From: CAVVNP01 sp963800235
GTDB lineage: Bacteria > Actinomycetota > Acidimicrobiia > Acidimicrobiales > Iamiaceae
Assembly (NCBI GenBank): GCA_963800235.1
Contig: CAWDAD010000003.1
Location: forward strand, 682,001 to 746,000
Direction: 5' to 3'
Length of the DNA: 64,000 nt
Part shown: piece by piece, positions 15,865 to 24,885 of the stretch
Layout: the number at the start of each line of letters is the position of its first letter
Position numbering within the stretch: the first letter of the stretch is position 1
Notes under the pieces: generated by a model
Told to the model about the DNA's origin: nothing
The model's database searches: none
What the model saw: only the letters and a program-made list of their open reading frames with translations
Made by a program: the position numbers and the translations under genes

Positions 15865-18606
15865 TCAGCCGTCGATGTCGGGCCGGGTCCCGGCCTGCTT
15901 CGAGGCCGTCTTCTCGGCGGCCGCCTTCTTGGCGGCCGTCCTCTTGGCGGCCGTCTTCTTGGTGCCGGCCGTCTTCTTGGCGCCGGCCTTCTTCGTGGTG
16001 CCGGCCTTCTTCGTGGTCGCCGCCTTCTTGGCGCCGGCCTTCTTCGTGGTGGCCGCCTTCTTGCGGCCGCCCCGCTTCTTGGCCGGGCCCCGATCGCGCC
16101 GGTCCTGCAGCAGCTCGGCGGCGCGCTCGATGGTGACCGACTCGACCGCGTCGCCCTTGCGCAACGAGGCGTTGGTCTCGCCGTCGGTGACGTAGGGCCC
16201 GAAGCGACCATCCTTCACCACCACCGGCTTGCCGCTCACCGGGTCCTCGCCCAGCTCGCGGAGCGGGGCGGTCGACCGGGCACCGCGGCGCTTGGGCTCG
16301 GCGAACAGCGCCAGCGCCTCGGGCACCGTGACGGTGAACAGCTCCGGCTCGGTGTTCAGGCTGCGGCTGTCGGAGCCCTTCTTGAGATACGGCCCGTACC
16401 TGCCGTTCAGCGCGGTGATCTCCTCGCCGGTGTCGGGGTCGTTGCCGACCACCCGGGGCAGGCTGAGCAGCTTCAGCGCCTGGTCGAGGGTGAGGGCGTC
16501 GAGGCTCATGTCCTTGAACAGCGACGCCGTCTTCGGCTTCTCCTTGCTGCCCTCGCCGGCCTCGCCGAGCTGCACGAAGGGCCCGTAGCGCCCGTTCTTG
16601 GCGATGACGGGCAGGCCGGTGGCGGGATCGGTGCCGATCTCGCGGTCGCCGCTCGGCGCCGCCAGCAGCTCGAGGGCCCGCTCGACGGTGAGCTCGTCGG
16701 GCGGGACGTCGTCGGGCGCCGAGCAGGTGTCCTCGCCCCGCTTGATGTAGGGCCCGTAGCGGCCGGGCTTGACCACCACCTCGACCCCGTCGGGGTCGGT
16801 GCCGATGCGGATCACGTTGATGGCTGCCGCGTCGATCTGGTCGAGGCCGTCGTCGACCAGCGACTTGAGTCCCGGCGTGCCGTTCCCGAACCAGAACTGG
16901 TGCAGCCACGGCTCGCGGTCGGCCTGGCGGCTGGCGATCTCGTCGAGGTCGGCCTCCATCCGGGCGGTGTAGGCGTAGTCGACGAGGTCGGTGAAGTGCT
17001 GCTCCAGCAGGTTCACCACCGCGAACGCCACCCAGGTCGGCACCAGCGCCGAGCCCTTCTTCCAGACGTATCCCCGGTCCTGGATCGTCTGCATGATGGT
17101 GGCGTAGGTCGACGGGCGGCCGATGCCCAGCTCCTCGAGCCGCTTGACCAGCGAGGCCTCGGTGTAGCGGGCCGGCGGCGAGGTGGTGTGGCCCGCGACC
17201 TCGAGCTCGGGCCTGGGCAGCTCGTCACCCTCGGCCAGCTCGGGCAGCAGCGACTCGCGGTCGTCGAGCATGGCCTCGGGATCGTCGGAGCCCTCGACGT
17301 AGGCCCGTTGGTAGCCGGGGAAGGTGATGGTGCGGCCCGACGCCGAGAAGCGGGTGTCGGTGCCGCCGCGGGCGGTGGCGCCGATGCGGACCGAGACGGT
17401 GCGGCCCACCGCGTCGGCCATCTGCGAGGCCACCGTGCGCTTCCAGATGAGGTCGTAGAGGCGGTGCTGATCGCCGGACAGCTCGCCCCGCAGCGAGTCC
17501 GGGGTGCGGAACCGCTCGCCGGCGGGGCGGATGGCCTCGTGGGCCTCCTGGGCGTTCTTGCTCTTCGACGTGTAGCGCCGCACCCCGTCGGAGAGGTAGT
17601 CGGCGCCGTAGAGGTCGCGGATCTGGTCACGGGCGGCGGACACCGCCGTCTCGGACAGCGTGACCGAGTCGGTCCGCATGTAGGTGATGTAGCCGTTGGC
17701 GTAGAGGTCCTGGGCGGCGCGCATGACCTGGGCGGCGCTCATCCGCAGCTTGCGACCACCCTCCTGCTGCAGGGTCGAGGTCATGAACGGGGCCTTGGGC
17801 GACGAGCGGTAGGGCTTCTCCTCGACCGACCGCACCGAGAAGTCCGCCCCTCCCAGCCGGTCGGCCAGGTCGGTGGCCGCCGCCCGGTCGAGCACGACCG
17901 GCGGCGTGCCGGTGCGGGCTCGGGCCGAGAGCTGGCCGGTCTGGTCGAAGTCGCGGCCGACGGCGACCCGCCGGCCCCCGACCTCGATCAGGGTGGCCTC
18001 GAACCCCGGGGTGGTCGGGAAGGCGGCGCCGAGGTCCCAGTAGCCGGCGGCCACGAAGGCCATCCGCTCGCGCTCGCGCTGCACGACCAGCCGCACCGAC
18101 GGGCTCTGGACCCGGCCCGCCGACAGGCCGTTGTTCACCTTCCGCCAGAGCACACCCGACACCGGGTAGCCGAACAGCCGGTCGACGATGCGCCGGGCCT
18201 CCTGGGCGTCGACCAGCCCGTAGTCGATGTCGCGCCACTCCTCGACCGCCCGCTCGATGGCCGACCGGGTGATCTCGTGGAAGACCATCCGCTTGACCGG
18301 GATGGTCGGCTTCAGCTCCTCGAGGAGGTGCCAGGAGATGGCTTCGCCCTCCCGGTCCTCATCGGTCGCGAGGTACAGCTCGTCGGCGTCCTTCAGCGCC
18401 GCCTTGAGCTTGCGGATGACGTCCTTCTTGCTGGCGTTGACGACGTAGGTCGGCTTGAACCCGTTGTCGACGTCGACGCCGAGGCCCTTGGGCTCGAGGT
18501 CGCGGATGTGGCCCACCGAGGACTCGACCACGTAGTCGCCGCCCAGGAAGCCGGCGATGGTCCGAGCCTTGGCGGGGGACTCCACGATGACGAGGGGCTT
18601 GGCCAC
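15865..18606 (-). CDS. topA: DNA topoisomerase I
   Basis: Type IA enzyme that relaxes negative supercoils. 913 residues. The TOPRIM domain opens with KPLVIVESPAKARTIAGFL and has DEDREGEAISWH. The active-site Tyr is in GYITYMRTDS near residue 310. Four C-terminal topoisomerase repeats carry GRYGPY/GRFGPY-type motifs, replacing zinc fingers as is usual in actinobacteria. The last 70 residues are a Lys/Ala/Thr-rich tail of repeated KKAGAKK or KKAATTKK units, likely for DNA clamping. GTG start at 18606, supported by a promoter placed to start transcription at that base. Confidence 0.97.
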   Translation of the reverse strand: MAKPLVIVESPAKARTIAGFLGGDYVVESSVGHIRDLEPKGLGVDVDNGFKPTYVVNASKKDVIRKLKAALKDADELYLATDEDREGEAISWHLLEELKPTIPVKRMVFHEITRSAIERAVEEWRDIDYGLVDAQEARRIVDRLFGYPVSGVLWRKVNNGLSAGRVQSPSVRLVVQRERERMAFVAAGYWDLGAAFPTTPGFEATLIEVGGRRVAVGRDFDQTGQLSARARTGTPPVVLDRAAATDLADRLGGADFSVRSVEEKPYRSSPKAPFMTSTLQQEGGRKLRMSAAQVMRAAQDLYANGYITYMRTDSVTLSETAVSAARDQIRDLYGADYLSDGVRRYTSKSKNAQEAHEAIRPAGERFRTPDSLRGELSGDQHRLYDLIWKRTVASQMADAVGRTVSVRIGATARGGTDTRFSASGRTITFPGYQRAYVEGSDDPEAMLDDRESLLPELAEGDELPRPELEVAGHTTSPPARYTEASLVKRLEELGIGRPSTYATIMQTIQDRGYVWKKGSALVPTWVAFAVVNLLEQHFTDLVDYAYTARMEADLDEIASRQADREPWLHQFWFGNGTPGLKSLVDDGLDQIDAAAINVIRIGTDPDGVEVVVKPGRYGPYIKRGEDTCSAPDDVPPDELTVERALELLAAPSGDREIGTDPATGLPVIAKNGRYGPFVQLGEAGEGSKEKPKTASLFKDMSLDALTLDQALKLLSLPRVVGNDPDTGEEITALNGRYGPYLKKGSDSRSLNTEPELFTVTVPEALALFAEPKRRGARSTAPLRELGEDPVSGKPVVVKDGRFGPYVTDGETNASLRKGDAVESVTIERAAELLQDRRDRGPAKKRGGRKKAATTKKAGAKKAATTKKAGTTKKAGAKKTAGTKKTAAKRTAAKKAAAEKTASKQAGTRPDIDG

Positions 18607-18613
18607 GCGGCAC

Positions 18614-18643
18614 AGGTAACGGTGCGCAGCGACGGCTTGTCAA
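18614..18643 (-). promoter_or_regulatory. topA promoter, leaderless type
   Basis: On the minus strand a perfect -35 TTGACA (18638-18643) is followed after 18 nt by TTACCT (18614-18619). The expected start site falls 7 to 8 nt further on, at or beside the GTG start codon at 18606, so the mRNA probably has no leader. Confidence 0.7.
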
Positions 18644-18658
18644 GCGACGGACCGGGGG

Positions 18659-19474
18659 TCAGGAGGGCGCCGTGACGGTCATGTCGTCGTAGCGGAGCGA
18701 GTCCCCGGGACGCAGGTGACCGACGTACCAACCCACCTTCCCCGGCTGGTCGGTGGAGGGCGGGACGAGGGTCCGGTAGGTGTAGGTCGGGTCGTCCCAG
18801 GAGGGCTCGGACTCGTCGGCGGGCCACACCTTGACGCTCACCACCGAGCCCTCGGCCCGGGCGCACAGCCGCCACGGGAGCGGAGCGATCCCACCGGCAC
18901 GCTCCAGGGCGGGCTGCACGTCGAACTGCTGGATGAGCTCGAGGTGCCAGGTCTGGCTCCCCCCCGTCCACAGGTGCACGTTGATGTACCAGGGCACCCC
19001 GCCCCACACGCTCTTGGTGACGGTGAGGGCCTGGCCGGGGGCCCCGGCATCGGGACGGACCCGCAGGGCCACGCCCTCCTGCACGACCTCGCCGCGCTGG
19101 GCGGTCCAGGTGGCGCACACCTGCTGGTCGGCGGTCTCGGCGCTGAGGCGGGGGACGTAGATCGTGCGGAGGTTGCCGTCGGTGTTGGCCACGCCGGTGG
19201 CCACGCCCATGCTGCGACCGCCGGCCATGGCGCCGTAGGTGTCGAAGCCGTCAGGGGTCAGCACCACCTGGTCGAGGGGCCCGATCCCCGCCGGGGCCTC
19301 GGGCACCGGGCGGTCGGCGGTGGTCGTCCCCGAGCGGGCCGAGGTCGGGGACGCGGCGTGTCCCCCGCCGCTGCAGGCAGCCGCGACGAGGACGACGACC
19401 AGCGCGATGGCCAGCGGGGACAGGGCGCGGGCGGGGGCCCGCCGTGCCCGCCTCTGCTCGACCTGCGCTGCCAC
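18659..19474 (-). CDS. Secreted lipoprotein of unknown function
   Basis: 271 residues from the GTG at 19474, which has an AGGAGG ribosome site 9 nt upstream. The N-terminus is basic (QRRARRAPAR), then a hydrophobic helix ends in the lipobox VAAAC. The mature part starts with a Ser/Thr/Gly linker, then a globular domain with VVLTPDGFDTYGAMAGG, two well-spaced Cys pairs and several Trp (WTAQRG, WGGVPWYINVHLW). It could be a polysaccharide-lyase or lectin-like beta-sandwich, but I do not recognise the family. An upstream in-frame GTG at 19534 is an alternative start. Confidence 0.7.
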   Translation of the reverse strand: MAAQVEQRRARRAPARALSPLAIALVVVLVAAACSGGGHAASPTSARSGTTTADRPVPEAPAGIGPLDQVVLTPDGFDTYGAMAGGRSMGVATGVANTDGNLRTIYVPRLSAETADQQVCATWTAQRGEVVQEGVALRVRPDAGAPGQALTVTKSVWGGVPWYINVHLWTGGSQTWHLELIQQFDVQPALERAGGIAPLPWRLCARAEGSVVSVKVWPADESEPSWDDPTYTYRTLVPPSTDQPGKVGWYVGHLRPGDSLRYDDMTVTAPS

Positions 19475-19627
19475 CGACGGTGCCTCCTCGCGAACGACCG
19501 GTCGCCGGGCCTGCGATTCTGCCCCAACCGTCACCCTGCGTGCTCGTCCAGCCGGTTCGTGCCGGATCGGGAGCCGGGCTGGGCCGGACCTGCCAGCCTG
19601 TCGGCGGGCGCAGGCGAGACTGGAGGC

Positions 19628-20137
19628 GTGCCCCGATCCCGACCGGCCCCCGGTGAGCTCGTCGTGACCCCGCTCCCCCGGCTGCGCCGGGGTCGGGAGC
19701 TGCGGATGATGGCCCTCTTCGTGGTGGCCGGCTCCCCGGTGGCGGCGGTGGTGCTCCTCGTGGTGGGGCTGCCGGCGGCGGTCGGCTACCTGGTCGTCCA
19801 GACCGCCTTCCTCACCTACGGCCTGCGGCGCCGACAGGTGGCGCGCCTGCGGTTGCGGCCCGACGGCCTCTCCTTCGAACCCGGTCGGTTCCAGCTCAAG
19901 GCCCGGTGGGAGGACGTGCAGGGCGTGACCGTCGCCGAGCTCCCGGACGGTCGGGTGGAGGCCCTGGAGCTGGTCGCCGGGCGCCTCCACTGGGTCGCGG
20001 AGCCCTCGCTGCGGCACGACCTGGCGGCCAAGGGCTGGGACCGGCTGGTGCCGGTCGGCTCCTTCGACCCGGCCTGGCGCGACGGTCCCATCGGCGACGC
20101 CCTGCACCGGTGGTGCCCGGCCGTCGAACTGAACTGA
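19628..20137 (+). CDS. Small membrane protein with PH-like domain
   Basis: 169 residues. Two adjacent hydrophobic segments (about 30-70) are followed by a soluble domain beginning RLRLRPDGLSFEPGRFQLKARWEDV, which looks like the bacterial PH-type fold. Function unknown. GTG start at 19628 with GGAGG 4 to 5 nt upstream. It is divergent from the lipoprotein gene. Confidence 0.65.
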   Translation: MPRSRPAPGELVVTPLPRLRRGRELRMMALFVVAGSPVAAVVLLVVGLPAAVGYLVVQTAFLTYGLRRRQVARLRLRPDGLSFEPGRFQLKARWEDVQGVTVAELPDGRVEALELVAGRLHWVAEPSLRHDLAAKGWDRLVPVGSFDPAWRDGPIGDALHRWCPAVELN

Positions 20138-20164
20138 CCGCCCGACCCGCCCACGACGGCGGGG

Positions 20165-21064
20165 TCAGGCGGTCAGCCGCGCCGCGTGGGCCTCCAGCGC
20201 GGCCACCACCTCGTGCCGCTCCACCGCTGCACCCAGGGCGGCGGACGCACCGACGACGGCGTCGACCATCCCCATCCCCTCGACCGCCTCGCCCATGACG
20301 CCGGCCAGGTCGGCCAGGTCCCACCACCGCTGGTCGTCGAGCGGCCGGCCGGTGCGGCGCCGGTAGCGGACGAGCAGCTCGTCGGCGACGTCGAGGTCGA
20401 CCAGGATGGCCAGGTTGGTGCGGCAGCGGGCCAGGTCGGCGGCGGGCGAGCCGACGCCGGCGTTCACCCAGTCGACGACGCCGCGCACCTCGCCGTCGAC
20501 CCACAGCACGTTGCCCGGGTGCAGGTCCCGGTGCACCAGCACCGGCTCGACCGCGGGCGGCACCGGGTCGGCTCGAACGGCCGCCGCCACCGCCACCCAC
20601 GGTTCGGGGTGCGACGCCCAGGCCGGCACCCGACCGTCGGCCGGGTCGAACCAGGGGGCGATGGGCCCGAGGCCGGCGACCTCGGTGGCCGGCACCGCGT
20701 GCACCCAGGCCAGGGCCAGGACCAGCCCGTCGAGCCACCCGTCGAGATCGGCGGCGGCCGGCGGACCGGGTCGCAGCGAGGGGGCGCCGTCGAGCCGGGT
20801 CATCAGCAGCGATGGGACCCCGTACCGGGTCCCGTCGGGATCGACGTCGAGCAGGCGGGGCACCGGGATGCCGTGGCCGGCGACGGCCCGGAGCGCCCGG
20901 GCCTCGTCCGCCGGCAGCGTCGGGTGGCGGCGGAGCAGGGCCGGTTCGGTGTAGCGCCGGAGCACGGCCTCCTCCGGCCAGCCCGCCTGCTGCTCACCCG
21001 CGGCGAGGCGGACGACCTCCAGGGTCCCGGTGCTGGCCCCGGCGAGCCGGCGCACGACCTCCAC
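20165..21064 (-). CDS. Aminoglycoside-phosphotransferase-fold kinase
   Basis: 299 residues of the APH/choline-kinase fold. The catalytic loop HRDLHPGNVLW and the metal-binding VVDWVNAGVGSPAADLA are intact. The N-lobe has LRRYTEP and the substrate side LLMTRLDGAPSL. Such proteins in actinomycetes phosphorylate small molecules such as sugars or methylthioribose; resistance is not implied. The GTG start at 21064 is the longest sensible choice. It is convergent with the PH-like gene. Confidence 0.82.
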   Translation of the reverse strand: MEVVRRLAGASTGTLEVVRLAAGEQQAGWPEEAVLRRYTEPALLRRHPTLPADEARALRAVAGHGIPVPRLLDVDPDGTRYGVPSLLMTRLDGAPSLRPGPPAAADLDGWLDGLVLALAWVHAVPATEVAGLGPIAPWFDPADGRVPAWASHPEPWVAVAAAVRADPVPPAVEPVLVHRDLHPGNVLWVDGEVRGVVDWVNAGVGSPAADLARCRTNLAILVDLDVADELLVRYRRRTGRPLDDQRWWDLADLAGVMGEAVEGMGMVDAVVGASAALGAAVERHEVVAALEAHAARLTA

Positions 21065-21103
21065 GACCCGAGTCTCGCCCAGCCCCGCCGGGTGCCGGTC
21101 CGC

Positions 21104-22303
21104 TCACCGCTCGGCGGGCGCCCCGGTGGCGTCGGCCGGGGACGACGGGGGTTCGACCCGGTCGGCCCTGGCCGCTCGGACGAGCACCACCGACCCGACG
21201 GCGGCGGCGACCACCGAGGCCAGCAGCACGCCCAGCTTCGCCTCGGCCTCGTCAGCGGCCCGGTCGAAGGCCAGCCCGCTGACGAAGATGGCGACGGTGA
21301 AGCCGATGCCGGCCAGCGCACCGATGCCGACGATGTGACGCCAGCGCACACCCGACGGCAGCGCGGCGACGCCCAGGCGGATGGCCAGCCAGGCCCCGCC
21401 GGTCACGCCCACGACCTTGCCCACCACCAGGCCGACCACCACCCCGGCCAGGGTCCGTCCGCCGTGGAGCACCTCGCCGGACAACACGATGCCGGCGTTG
21501 GCCACCGCGAAGAGGGGGACGACCAGGTTGCTGGTCCAGGGGTGGAGGGCCTCCTCGAGCTGCTCACCGCGCTCGGCGGAGGGAGCGAGCAGGCCGAGCA
21601 CCACCCCGGCGATGGTCGGGTGGACGCCGGCGTTCAGGGCGCAGACCCACAGGCCCACGCCCAGCGCCAGGTAGAGCACCGGCGCGAGGGCCTCGAGCCG
21701 TCGCAGGAGCGCCACCACCGAGGTCACCGCGCCGGCGCCGGCCAGCCAGGCCAGGGCCACGTGGTCGGTGTAGGCGACGGCGATCACGAGGATGGCGCCG
21801 ACGTCGTCGACGATGGCGAGGGTGAGCAGGAAGACCTTGAGCGCCGGGGGCACCCGGTCGCCGAGCAGCGCCACCACCCCGAGGGCGAAGGCGATGTCGG
21901 TGGCCATGGGCACCCCCCAGCCGCTCGACGCCGGCGAGCCGGCGGTGAGGGCCAGGTAGAGCAGGGCCGGCACGACCATGCCGCCGACCGCCGCCACCGC
22001 CGGCAGCGCGGCGACCCGCCGGTCCTGCAGCTCGCCCGACACCCACTCGCGCCGGATCTCCAGCCCGACGACGAAGAAGAACACCGCCATCAGGCCGTCG
22101 TTGATCCAGTGGAGCACCGAGTCGGGCAGGTGGACCGGGCCGAGGTCGCCGCCCAGCGAGGCGTGCCAGACCGAGTGGTACGAGTCCTGGGCCGGCGAGT
22201 TCACCCAGACCAGGGCGACCACGGTGGCGGCGAGGAGGGCGATGCCGCTCGACGCCTCCAGCTCGGCGAACCGCCGGATCGGGTTCAGGGAGCGGCTCAG
22301 CAC
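21104..22303 (-). CDS. nhaA: Na+/H+ antiporter NhaA
   Basis: A 399-residue inner-membrane exchanger with about twelve helices. The ion-binding Asp pair is present in TLAIVDDVGAILVIA near residues 163-164; FFFVVGLEIRREWVSGEL and GVPMATDIAFALGV are family hallmarks. The C-terminal tail is Pro/Ala-rich. GTG start at 22303 (VLSRSLNPIRRF). It may answer sodium or alkaline stress (family knowledge). It is divergent from the methyltransferase at 22400, with 96 bp between. Confidence 0.96.
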   Translation of the reverse strand: MLSRSLNPIRRFAELEASSGIALLAATVVALVWVNSPAQDSYHSVWHASLGGDLGPVHLPDSVLHWINDGLMAVFFFVVGLEIRREWVSGELQDRRVAALPAVAAVGGMVVPALLYLALTAGSPASSGWGVPMATDIAFALGVVALLGDRVPPALKVFLLTLAIVDDVGAILVIAVAYTDHVALAWLAGAGAVTSVVALLRRLEALAPVLYLALGVGLWVCALNAGVHPTIAGVVLGLLAPSAERGEQLEEALHPWTSNLVVPLFAVANAGIVLSGEVLHGGRTLAGVVVGLVVGKVVGVTGGAWLAIRLGVAALPSGVRWRHIVGIGALAGIGFTVAIFVSGLAFDRAADEAEAKLGVLLASVVAAAVGSVVLVRAARADRVEPPSSPADATGAPAER

Positions 22304-22399
22304 AGGATCTCCACCAGGGGTCGACGAACGTCCGCCGACCAGGCTTCCCGGCACACCAGAACGATCCAGGGTACTCGTCGGGCTCGGTAGCCTCGGACG

Positions 22400-23248
22400 G
22401 TGGGCGACGCAGGGGGCGAGGCGAGGGCACCGGTCGACGAGCGCGTCGAGCTGAACCGCGCCCTGTGGGACGAGCGGGTGCCGATCCACGTGGCGTCCGC
22501 GTTCTACGACGTGGCCGGGTTCAAGGCCGGTCGCTCCACCCTCGAGGCGTTCGAGGCGGCCGAGCTCGGCCCGCTCGACGGGCGCCGGGTCTGCCACCTG
22601 CAGTGCCACTTCGGCATGGACTCGATGAGCCTGGTCCGCCTCGGCGCCGACGTGGTCGGCGTCGACTTCTCCCGACCGGCCATCGAGACGGCCACCGCCC
22701 TGGCCGACGAGCTCGGCCTGTCCGACCGGGCCCGGTTCGTCGAGGCGTCGGTGTACGACGCCCGGGCCGTGGTCGAGGGGGACGTCGACCTCGTCTACGT
22801 CACCTGGGGCGCGCTCATCTGGCTGCCCGACATCGAGGCCTGGGCCCGCGTGGTCGCCTCCCTGCTGAAGCCGGGCGGGTTCCTCTACCTCGCCGAGGCC
22901 CATCCCTTCGCCGGTGCCCTGCACCCGGCCGAGGGCGCCCCCGGCCTGCTGGTCGAGCAGGAGCCCTACGGCCGGAGCACGCAGCTGGACTGGGACGAGC
23001 CGGGCACCTACGCCGAGCCCGACGCCCCCACGGTCAACACCCGGTCGGTGGAGTTCCGCCACGGGCTCGACCAGATCGTCAGCGCCCTCGCCGCCGCCGG
23101 GCTCCACCTCGACTGGCTGCACGAGCGTCCCGAGCTGGTCTGGCCGATGTGGCCCACCATGGAGCAGGGCGACGACGGGCTCTGGCGGCAACCGGGATCG
23201 AACCTGCCGCTCAGCTTCAGCCTCAAGGCGACCCGGCCGGACGGGTGA
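22400..23248 (+). CDS. Class I SAM-dependent methyltransferase
   Basis: 282 residues. SAM-binding motif I is RVCHLQCHFGMDSMSLVRLGADVVGVDFS, shown here in part as HLQCHFGMDS; VYVTWGALIWLPD is the post-motif II segment. Substrate unknown. The start at GTG 22400 is supported by TAGCCT 6 nt upstream (22388-22393), a leaderless arrangement. The stop overlaps the next gene's GTG (GTGA), so the two are co-expressed. Confidence 0.85.
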   Translation: MGDAGGEARAPVDERVELNRALWDERVPIHVASAFYDVAGFKAGRSTLEAFEAAELGPLDGRRVCHLQCHFGMDSMSLVRLGADVVGVDFSRPAIETATALADELGLSDRARFVEASVYDARAVVEGDVDLVYVTWGALIWLPDIEAWARVVASLLKPGGFLYLAEAHPFAGALHPAEGAPGLLVEQEPYGRSTQLDWDEPGTYAEPDAPTVNTRSVEFRHGLDQIVSALAAAGLHLDWLHERPELVWPMWPTMEQGDDGLWRQPGSNLPLSFSLKATRPDG

Positions 23249-23838
23249 GCGACCGGCCGGCCCGCTCGGTCACCGCCGCCCCACCCGGACCGGCGGTCGA
23301 CGGACCGCCCCGTCGCATCTCGGTCGTCGGCAACTCCGGGTCGGGGAAGACCACCCTCGCCCGGCGGCTGGCCGAACGCCTCGACGTGCCCCACGTCGAG
23401 CTCGACGCCCTCTTCCACCAGCCGGGCTGGCAGCCCCTCGCCCCCGACGAGTTCCGTGCCGTGGTCGAGGAGGCCACCCGGGGCCCGGACTGGGTCGCCT
23501 GCGGCAACTACAGCCTCGTGCGCGAGCAGGTGTGGGCCCGCGCCGACACCGTCGTGTTCCTCGACCTGCCCCGGCGGGCGGTGATGGCCCGGGTCGTGCG
23601 GCGGACCCTGCGCCGGGTCGTCAGCCGCGAGGAGCTGTGGAACGGCAACCGCGAACCGTTCGGCAACCTCTACCGGCTCGACCCGCAGCGCTCGATCATC
23701 GCCTGGGCGTGGACCCGCCACCACGTCTACCGGGACCGCTACCTGGCCGCCATGGCCGACCCTCGCTGGTCGCACCTGCGCTTCGCGCGGCTGTGCTCCC
23801 GGCGGGAGGTCGAGCGCTGGGTCGACCAGCTCGCCTGA
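23245..23838 (+). CDS. P-loop kinase, adenylate kinase/FlaR-like
   Basis: 197 residues with Walker A GNSGSGKTTLARRL, DALFHQPGWQP and the LID-like region VVRRTLRRVVSREELWNGNRE. This matches the family annotated as DNA topology modulation protein FlaR, a small-molecule kinase of unknown substrate. The start GTG overlaps the methyltransferase stop. The first 25 residues are Pro/Ala-rich and may be non-essential; the P-loop starts near residue 32. Confidence 0.8.
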   Translation: MSDRPARSVTAAPPGPAVDGPPRRISVVGNSGSGKTTLARRLAERLDVPHVELDALFHQPGWQPLAPDEFRAVVEEATRGPDWVACGNYSLVREQVWARADTVVFLDLPRRAVMARVVRRTLRRVVSREELWNGNREPFGNLYRLDPQRSIIAWAWTRHHVYRDRYLAAMADPRWSHLRFARLCSRREVERWVDQLA

Positions 23839-23864
23839 TCCGGCGAGGGTCGGGGACCCTGCGG

Positions 23865-24314
23865 TCAGGAGCCCCCGCCGGGGAAGGCGTTCACGACCAT
23901 CCGCACGGTGGTGCCGTCGTCGCTGACGTCGAAGTCGACCTCGTCGGTGATCAGCCGGATGAGCGGGATGCCGAGCCCCCGCTCGAAGTCGAGCCGGGCC
24001 GGGTCGTTGACCGGGGGGTGGGGCACCAGGTCGTCGGGGTCGAAGCCCGGGCCGGAGTCGGACACCTCCACCACCACCGAGGCGTCGTCGATGCGGCACC
24101 GGATGGTGACGCGGTCGTCGGCTCCGGAGCGCTCGTTCGACCGCTGCTGGGCCTCCATGGCGTTGGTGACCGCCTCGGACACCGCCAGTCGGAGGTCGGC
24201 GATGCGCTCGTCGACGAACGCCGGGTCGAGCACGACGGTGCCCGCCACGACCAGGCGGGCAAGGGAGAGGAACTCGGGGCGGGCCGGAACCTCGAGGGAG
24301 ATCTCCGCAGCCAC
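23865..24314 (-). CDS. Anti-sigma serine kinase, RsbW-like HATPase
   Basis: 149 residues of the GHKL ATPase fold used by anti-sigma factors that phosphorylate STAS antagonists. The N box is LAVSEAVTNAMEAQ, the G1 box VSDSGPGFDPDD and the G2 region ERGLGIPLIRLITDEV. It directly follows the STAS gene (13 bp), the classic antagonist/kinase pair. The target sigma factor is not adjacent. Confidence 0.9.
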   Translation of the reverse strand: MAAEISLEVPARPEFLSLARLVVAGTVVLDPAFVDERIADLRLAVSEAVTNAMEAQQRSNERSGADDRVTIRCRIDDASVVVEVSDSGPGFDPDDLVPHPPVNDPARLDFERGLGIPLIRLITDEVDFDVSDDGTTVRMVVNAFPGGGS

Positions 24315-24327
24315 AGGCGCCTTCGGG

Positions 24328-24666
24328 TCAGCTCGCGCCGACGGCGTCGTCCACGGTCGGGTGCATGGTGAACACCTTGGTGAGCCCCGTGATCTCGAAC
24401 ACCTTGAGGATCCGCGGCTCCTCGCAGGCCAGGACCAGCTCGCCGTCGGCCCCCCGCACCCGCTTCAGGGCGCCGACGAGCACGCCGAGGCCGGTCGAGT
24501 CGAGGAACTCGACCCCGGCCAGATCCACGATGATCCGGGCCTTGCCGGCGTTGACCAGCTCGATCAGCTTCTCCCGGAGCTTCGGCGCCGTGGCCACGTC
24601 GACCTCGCCGCGCACGGCCAGCACGACCCAGGACTGCTGCTCGGAGACATCCAGACCAAAGTCCAT
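24328..24666 (-). CDS. STAS-domain anti-sigma factor antagonist
   Basis: 112 residues, one STAS domain. The phospho-acceptor serine or threonine sits in VEFLDSTGLGVLVGAL. A partner-switching role with the downstream kinase is expected: dephosphorylated STAS binds the kinase and frees a sigma factor. ATG start at 24666 with a GAGAGG-like ribosome site. TACCTT at 24704-24709 (minus strand) is a plausible -10. Confidence 0.92.
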   Translation of the reverse strand: MDFGLDVSEQQSWVVLAVRGEVDVATAPKLREKLIELVNAGKARIIVDLAGVEFLDSTGLGVLVGALKRVRGADGELVLACEEPRILKVFEITGLTKVFTMHPTVDDAVGAS

Positions 24667-24885
24667 GCGAAGGCGTTCCTCTCGCGGCCGGTGCGGTGGG
24701 CACAAGGTACAAGACGGATCGCGACGCCCGGTCGCCCTGCCCGGACCGGCGGAGGAGACCGGTCCCGCCGGTGCGGCTCGTGCCCGTCGGGACCGCGGCC
24801 GTCGCCGTCGGGGAACCACAGCCCGGTAATTACGCCGCCGGAACTCCTACACTCGCGCGCCCACCCACTCGTCGAGGCCGTCGCC

